From positions 1,713,687 through 1,734,529 of the forward strand of contig NW_006920414.1 in NCBI RefSeq assembly GCF_000344685.1: a stretch of DNA of 20,843 bases. The letters run 5' to 3'. The DNA is from Gloeophyllum trabeum ATCC 11539 (lineage: Eukaryota; Basidiomycota; Agaricomycetes; Gloeophyllales; Gloeophyllaceae). Shown one piece after another: positions 17,360-20,843 of the stretch. Position 1 is the first letter of the stretch. Every line of letters begins with the position of its first letter. The notes beneath the pieces were generated by a model. It made no database searches, had not been told where the DNA came from, and saw only the letters and a program-made list of their open reading frames with translations. A program made the translations under genes and the position numbers.

Positions 17360-20322
17360 TAAATATATGGCAGACAACAGTGTGAAAGGATCTGGCTCGA
17401 GATTGAGTAGTCCGTGATTGCGATTCAATCGGTCCAAAGCGGCGCCAGGAAACTTGCATGACTTCTTCCATCATATTCCTCCGTTCAATCCCGTTGACTT
17501 CCGCCGCTCGAATGACTTCCACTGATATCCATCGCGACCGTACGGTCCAATTGACAGCACGGCTATTGAGGCTAATTTTCCGATCAATCATGAATTTGGC
17601 TTTCCAGGAGGGTATAGGAGCTTACGCTGCCAACATACAATTGATGTAGACTTGATTTAGCAGAAGCAAGTTGATGGGAGATATCGCAGACAGAAAATGT
17701 CATGCCTTTCCCGTGAATGAAGGATACCCCGGCCCGAGCTGCTTGATGGGACGGATCGAGAGGCGCGACAACCTCAAAAGGTAGATCAGTACGGCTGCCT
17801 GATGAAGGGGAATTCCGGGAGTATCACCATAGTCATCATTATAATCTGCGCAACTCTTTCGAAGTATGGTGGCGAGGTTATGGTCATTGGTATGCATAAT
17901 GCGAACCGAGCATACCGGCTTACGAGGACAGTACTTCGGTGGTAATCGCAAACCTAATCAGCAGATCCACTAATGACCTACAGCCAATGATGATAAACAA
18001 TGCACATGTCGTATGTGTCAACTCGAATGAAGATAACTACCTCGTTATCGTCAGCCCTTCAGACCTTGACCGGCGAAGAAGATAGCACATAGTCGCTGCG
18101 GAGCTTATATCGGTAAGGCAGGCGGCCACGGCTGATAGCGACACCATGATCTGCAGGAGACACGATTACTGTTATCTGCGCAGCACGGAGTTTAAGATGA
18201 GCACATTCGGACCTTGGACAGATGGACCCCACTCGCGGTCAACGGGGAAGTCACGTTCTGTATGCTGGTGCAAAGGATTGGAATCGGTGTCGTCGTACAG
18301 AAATCAACATGATTTCTCACTTCAAGACAGGGTACGCTGAGTGACTTTGCATCAGTTTGCGTGTCAGTTCCGTAGAGACAGGCATACATATCGAAAGGCC
18401 TAAAAAACAAATGATGTCAGGTCTTCTCAGCGGGAAGAACAGCGTGGCGTACCAAAAGCAGTGACCGCAGGTACCTACTGGGACAGGAAAGGTCAACGGG
18501 CACATTCGCGACAGGTAGACGATATACGTACAATGAGAAAGGTGAGCTTGCTCTTCCCCACTAACGAGATAAACACGAGTCAGAGCCACTATGGGAGGGG
18601 CGGAGATTGACACTCGCAGATCCATATTCGCCCTATATAGAAACTGTGGGATTTCGCCGGGGCCCAGCCGTTATTCAACGAAGGATGATTTCAGAAGTAG
18701 AGGTCACCGACCATTCCACGATCAAAGTACTTGCTCCCTGTCAGAATGCGTCGACTCGCCGGGTAAAATACGAGGTCTGGCGACTTACACTCGGAAAAGC
18801 CTGGTACTGGCGACAGGAAGACCAGTGAGATTTTGAGACGATGAGGAAGGACGTAAATCACGGTACTAATCCTGGACGGTGACAGTAGTGAGTGTAGCTA
18901 TCATAGCATCAATGCGCTACTAGTACCTACCAATTCTGTTCAATGGTCAGACGCGTTGGTATATCCTGAGAACGGCGAGCGATCAGGGAAGTCCAGATAA
19001 CGGCATTCAGAATGCATTGATGCGCAGTGTCAATCTGGCAGGACAGTGAGTAGGAGCCGATGGCTCAGTTCACATGAGGTGGGCAGACTCACAAGCCAGA
19101 GAATTCCCACCTGAAGATGCACAAAATCATGCGTTATGGCATATACGATGTAAGGTGATATTGCGCGGTAAGCTCACAAGCCATTGAAACATCTTTCTGT
19201 CCTTCTTATATGAACGATAATACCATACTGTCTGGGCGAAGGCAATGCCGTACAACCTACATACAAGATGAGCATCCAGAATGTCTGCCAACAACCGACA
19301 CTTACACATCTGAAATGACCACGCCAACGTAAATCGGCTGGTATGCACCTGTGAGGAGTGGCGAAATGGAGGACGACATGGTGGGATCCTCCTTCCGGTG
19401 CGAGGAATTAGCTGTATATGCACAGGATGTTTACAGCCTCCAGTATGGAAGGATTCTAGACTTCGATGTCAACGTTGAATAGAGATATGAAGCATGTGGA
19501 AGCGGAGAGTGTTCATCCATCCTCAGTTATGATTGATAGCTGATGCGAGGGAGGTATAGTTCTTTTGCGCCTAGGATCCAACCAGAGCGTCCATGCAGAC
19601 GCACCTTCTGACCTTGGGATATGGAAAATCCATTGGTCCATTGGTATTCAGATATCAATACAAGTATATATAGTAGGGTCGATATCGGGTAAGTCAACTG
19701 AATAACGCGGGCACACAGAAACGAAACTTAGATAGCGAGATGCATTTGGGTCCTCTCGTTCAGCGATGCCATAAATAGACAGTCTTCCTTGAAGAATTCC
19801 TTCAGCCCCAGCCCAGTGGCAGCCTCGTGTATACACGGACATCAAAACCTCATATCCGTGGATATCACTAGGAGGAATTCGCTGTCCAAGGTCGAAGAGC
19901 GGAGCCAATGACGCGAACTCGGAATGATTTCGGTTTGCCCAGCGGTTGCTGCGAACTACTTGAGAAGAGGACGGTCACGAGTTCCTTGCGGTTACTCGGA
20001 TGAATCAAGAGGTCGATGCAATCAGTCTCGCGGAGCAGATGGCAGATTATCATCGAAGCGGCAAGCAATCAAGCAAGACGCGCACGAAGCAGTAGATCAT
20101 GTTGAAGGCGATGAGATAGGCGAGTCACCCGCGCACAGGAGATTCCAGAATCCAAGAACCCGGGGCCAGGAGGGCGCTGGGTGTTTCGTGGACGCAGGCG
20201 CCGTCCGAAGAGCAGCACTAAGTACCAATGCTGAGAACCGAACGGCGACGGATATCAAGATAGTTGGAGCTCCGGCAGCAGAACAGCGGGTAACCTCAGA
20301 GATGGCGGAGGTCTAGCAGAGA

Positions 20323-20340
20323 GACATATCGGACATATCG
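20323..20340. repeat. Tandem 9-mer repeat
   Basis: GACATATCG is present twice back to back (20323-20331 and 20332-20340), just upstream of the inverted repeat. Confidence 0.5.
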
Positions 20341-20384
20341 AGGCCAGAGACATTGATACGATGCAGACACGGCGGGCAAAGCAG

Positions 20385-20418
20385 GTGTCCTTTTTCCGGA
20401 CGGCAGGAAAAAGGACAC
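20385..20418. repeat. Perfect 13-bp inverted repeat (hairpin)
   Basis: GTGTCCTTTTTCC at 20385-20397 is the exact reverse complement of GGAAAAAGGACAC at 20406-20418, with an 8-nt loop. A third partial copy, TGTCCTTT, follows at 20421-20428. It lies in no gene; it could be a binding site, a cruciform or a mobile-element end. Confidence 0.65.
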
Positions 20419-20461
20419 TATGTCCTTTCACGGCGACCATCAGTGGGTCAGGAAGTAAATC

Positions 20462-20498
20462 TGTCACGATTGCGTCATGGTCGTGACAATGGGTCACG
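20462..20498. promoter_or_regulatory. Cluster of GTCACG half-sites
   Basis: TGTCACGA (20462-20469) and TCGTGACA (20481-20488) form a perfect inverted pair, and a third GTCACG is at 20493-20498, all within 37 nt. A TGCGTCAT lies between the first two. A TATA-like TTTATAATA follows at 20508-20516. This looks like an upstream activating region for the candidate gene starting at 20555. Confidence 0.35.
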
Positions 20499-20554
20499 CA
20501 GTCTGCATTTATAATATGAAAAACCCTCGGACGCTCAGTTTTACAAAGCGAAGC

Positions 20555-20820
20555 ATGCCATATGACCCGATAGGTGACTTTCCGTCCATATTCGGACCTT
20601 AGGCTCCCATCCGAGCCGTAACATCACACTTCGGCAGCTACCGTCTCGGACCTCCAGCAGCGTCTACTTAGGTGGCACTGGGCAGAGTACCGTACTTGCA
20701 TGGTTTTTGTATCCATCAGCAAGCAAGGTGGAATGTACTCTCATATCTCCATGCTCAACACTGTAGAGCCTGCCAGAGTTGAAGTTTGTGAATATCAGAT
20801 GAGATTTGAGACCTGAAGTT
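20555..20820 (+). CDS. Candidate 5' end of an unidentified gene
   Basis: A weak model: ATG at 20555 opens a 19-nt exon (MPYDPI, 20555-20573), followed by a well-formed 64-nt intron (20574-20637; donor GTGACT, branch-like CGTAACATC, acceptor CGGCAG). The next exon begins ATVSDLQQRLL and stays open to a stop at 20820. A TATA-like TTTATAATA is 39 nt upstream of the ATG. The first residues of exon 2 loosely resemble the start of fungal amidases, but nothing after them does, so further introns or a gene running past the window are possible. I do not recognise the product. Confidence 0.22.
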
Positions 20821-20843
20821 GCTTGCTATGCGATCTGGACGCA

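Larger units (their letters stand above)
17360..20554. other. Gene-poor region, no recognisable gene
   Basis: About 3.2 kb without a recognisable gene on either strand. The open frames are short and lack family motifs. The most protein-like are 18607-18828 plus (ISEVEVTDHSTIKVLAP), and a 117-codon open stretch ending at 19648 on the minus strand (PPSDIHGYEVLMSVYTRG) that has no good start codon or splice partner. No transposase, reverse transcriptase or integrase motif, no tRNA and no long tandem array is visible. Small inverted and direct repeats cluster between 20320 and 20500. It could be long regulatory DNA, an eroded gene or mobile-element debris. Confidence 0.5.

Noticed and set aside
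18200..18830. Two plus-strand open stretches (about 18208-18312, and 18607-18828) as exons of one gene
   Set aside because: Both have protein-like composition, but no splice pair joining them in phase was established and neither matches a known family.
19648..19998. Minus-strand open stretch of about 117 codons
   Set aside because: It reads somewhat like protein but has no ATG near its 5' end, no identifiable splice partner and no known family; not called as a gene.
19924..20316. Plus-strand 130-codon open frame
   Set aside because: Low-complexity, Arg/Ala-rich composition and no recognisable motif; such frames are common by chance in GC-rich non-coding DNA.

Overview
The window is nuclear DNA of a filamentous basidiomycete, most likely a wood- or litter-decaying agaricomycete. 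Nine protein genes can be read, nearly all split by introns of about 47-88 nt with GT(or GC)...AG ends and a CTRAY-like branch site. Closely spaced genes lie on both strands, and the set includes a subfamily-C GH45 endoglucanase of the type known from Phanerochaete. I see no plasmid, phage, CRISPR, rRNA or tRNA feature.

Layout: (1) 1-1088, minus, an alcohol O-acetyltransferase-like gene whose 3' end runs off the left edge; (2) 1755-5703, plus, a 13-exon PB1 plus five-ZZ-finger protein resembling the fungal NBR1 autophagy receptors; (3) 5829-6376, minus, the U2 snRNP SF3b subunit PHF5A/Rds3, complete at 110 aa; (4) 7301-8242, minus, Mediator subunit 4; (5) 8380-10442, plus, the WD-repeat tRNA m7G methyltransferase subunit Trm82; (6) 10821-11655, plus, a secreted GH45 endoglucanase; (7) 11875-about 13185, minus, a DHHC protein S-acyltransferase; (8) 13754-14559, plus, a dual-specificity phosphatase; (9) 15373-17359, plus, a class I/II PLP aminotransferase of the Aro8 / 2-aminoadipate type.

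From 17360 to the right edge (about 3.5 kb) no gene is recognisable. This stretch holds a perfect 13-bp inverted repeat, a cluster of GTCACG half-sites, a TATA-like element and a weak candidate for the 5' end of another gene.

The genes do not form a pathway or a secondary-metabolite cluster. They are mostly housekeeping genes (splicing, transcription, tRNA modification, protein lipidation, amino-acid metabolism) plus one plant-cell-wall enzyme. Arrangements that could couple expression are the 137-nt divergent spacer between MED4 and TRM82, the 125-nt convergent spacer between the PB1/ZZ gene and RDS3, and the shared upstream region of genes 1 and 2. Exon models were built by hand from splice signals, phase and family similarity. 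All phases close, except that the DHHC gene's 5' end is uncertain. I found no convincing new multi-gene system. The most unusual single object is the PB1/ZZ protein, whose first ZZ finger is split by about 186 residues of His/Pro/Ser-rich sequence.
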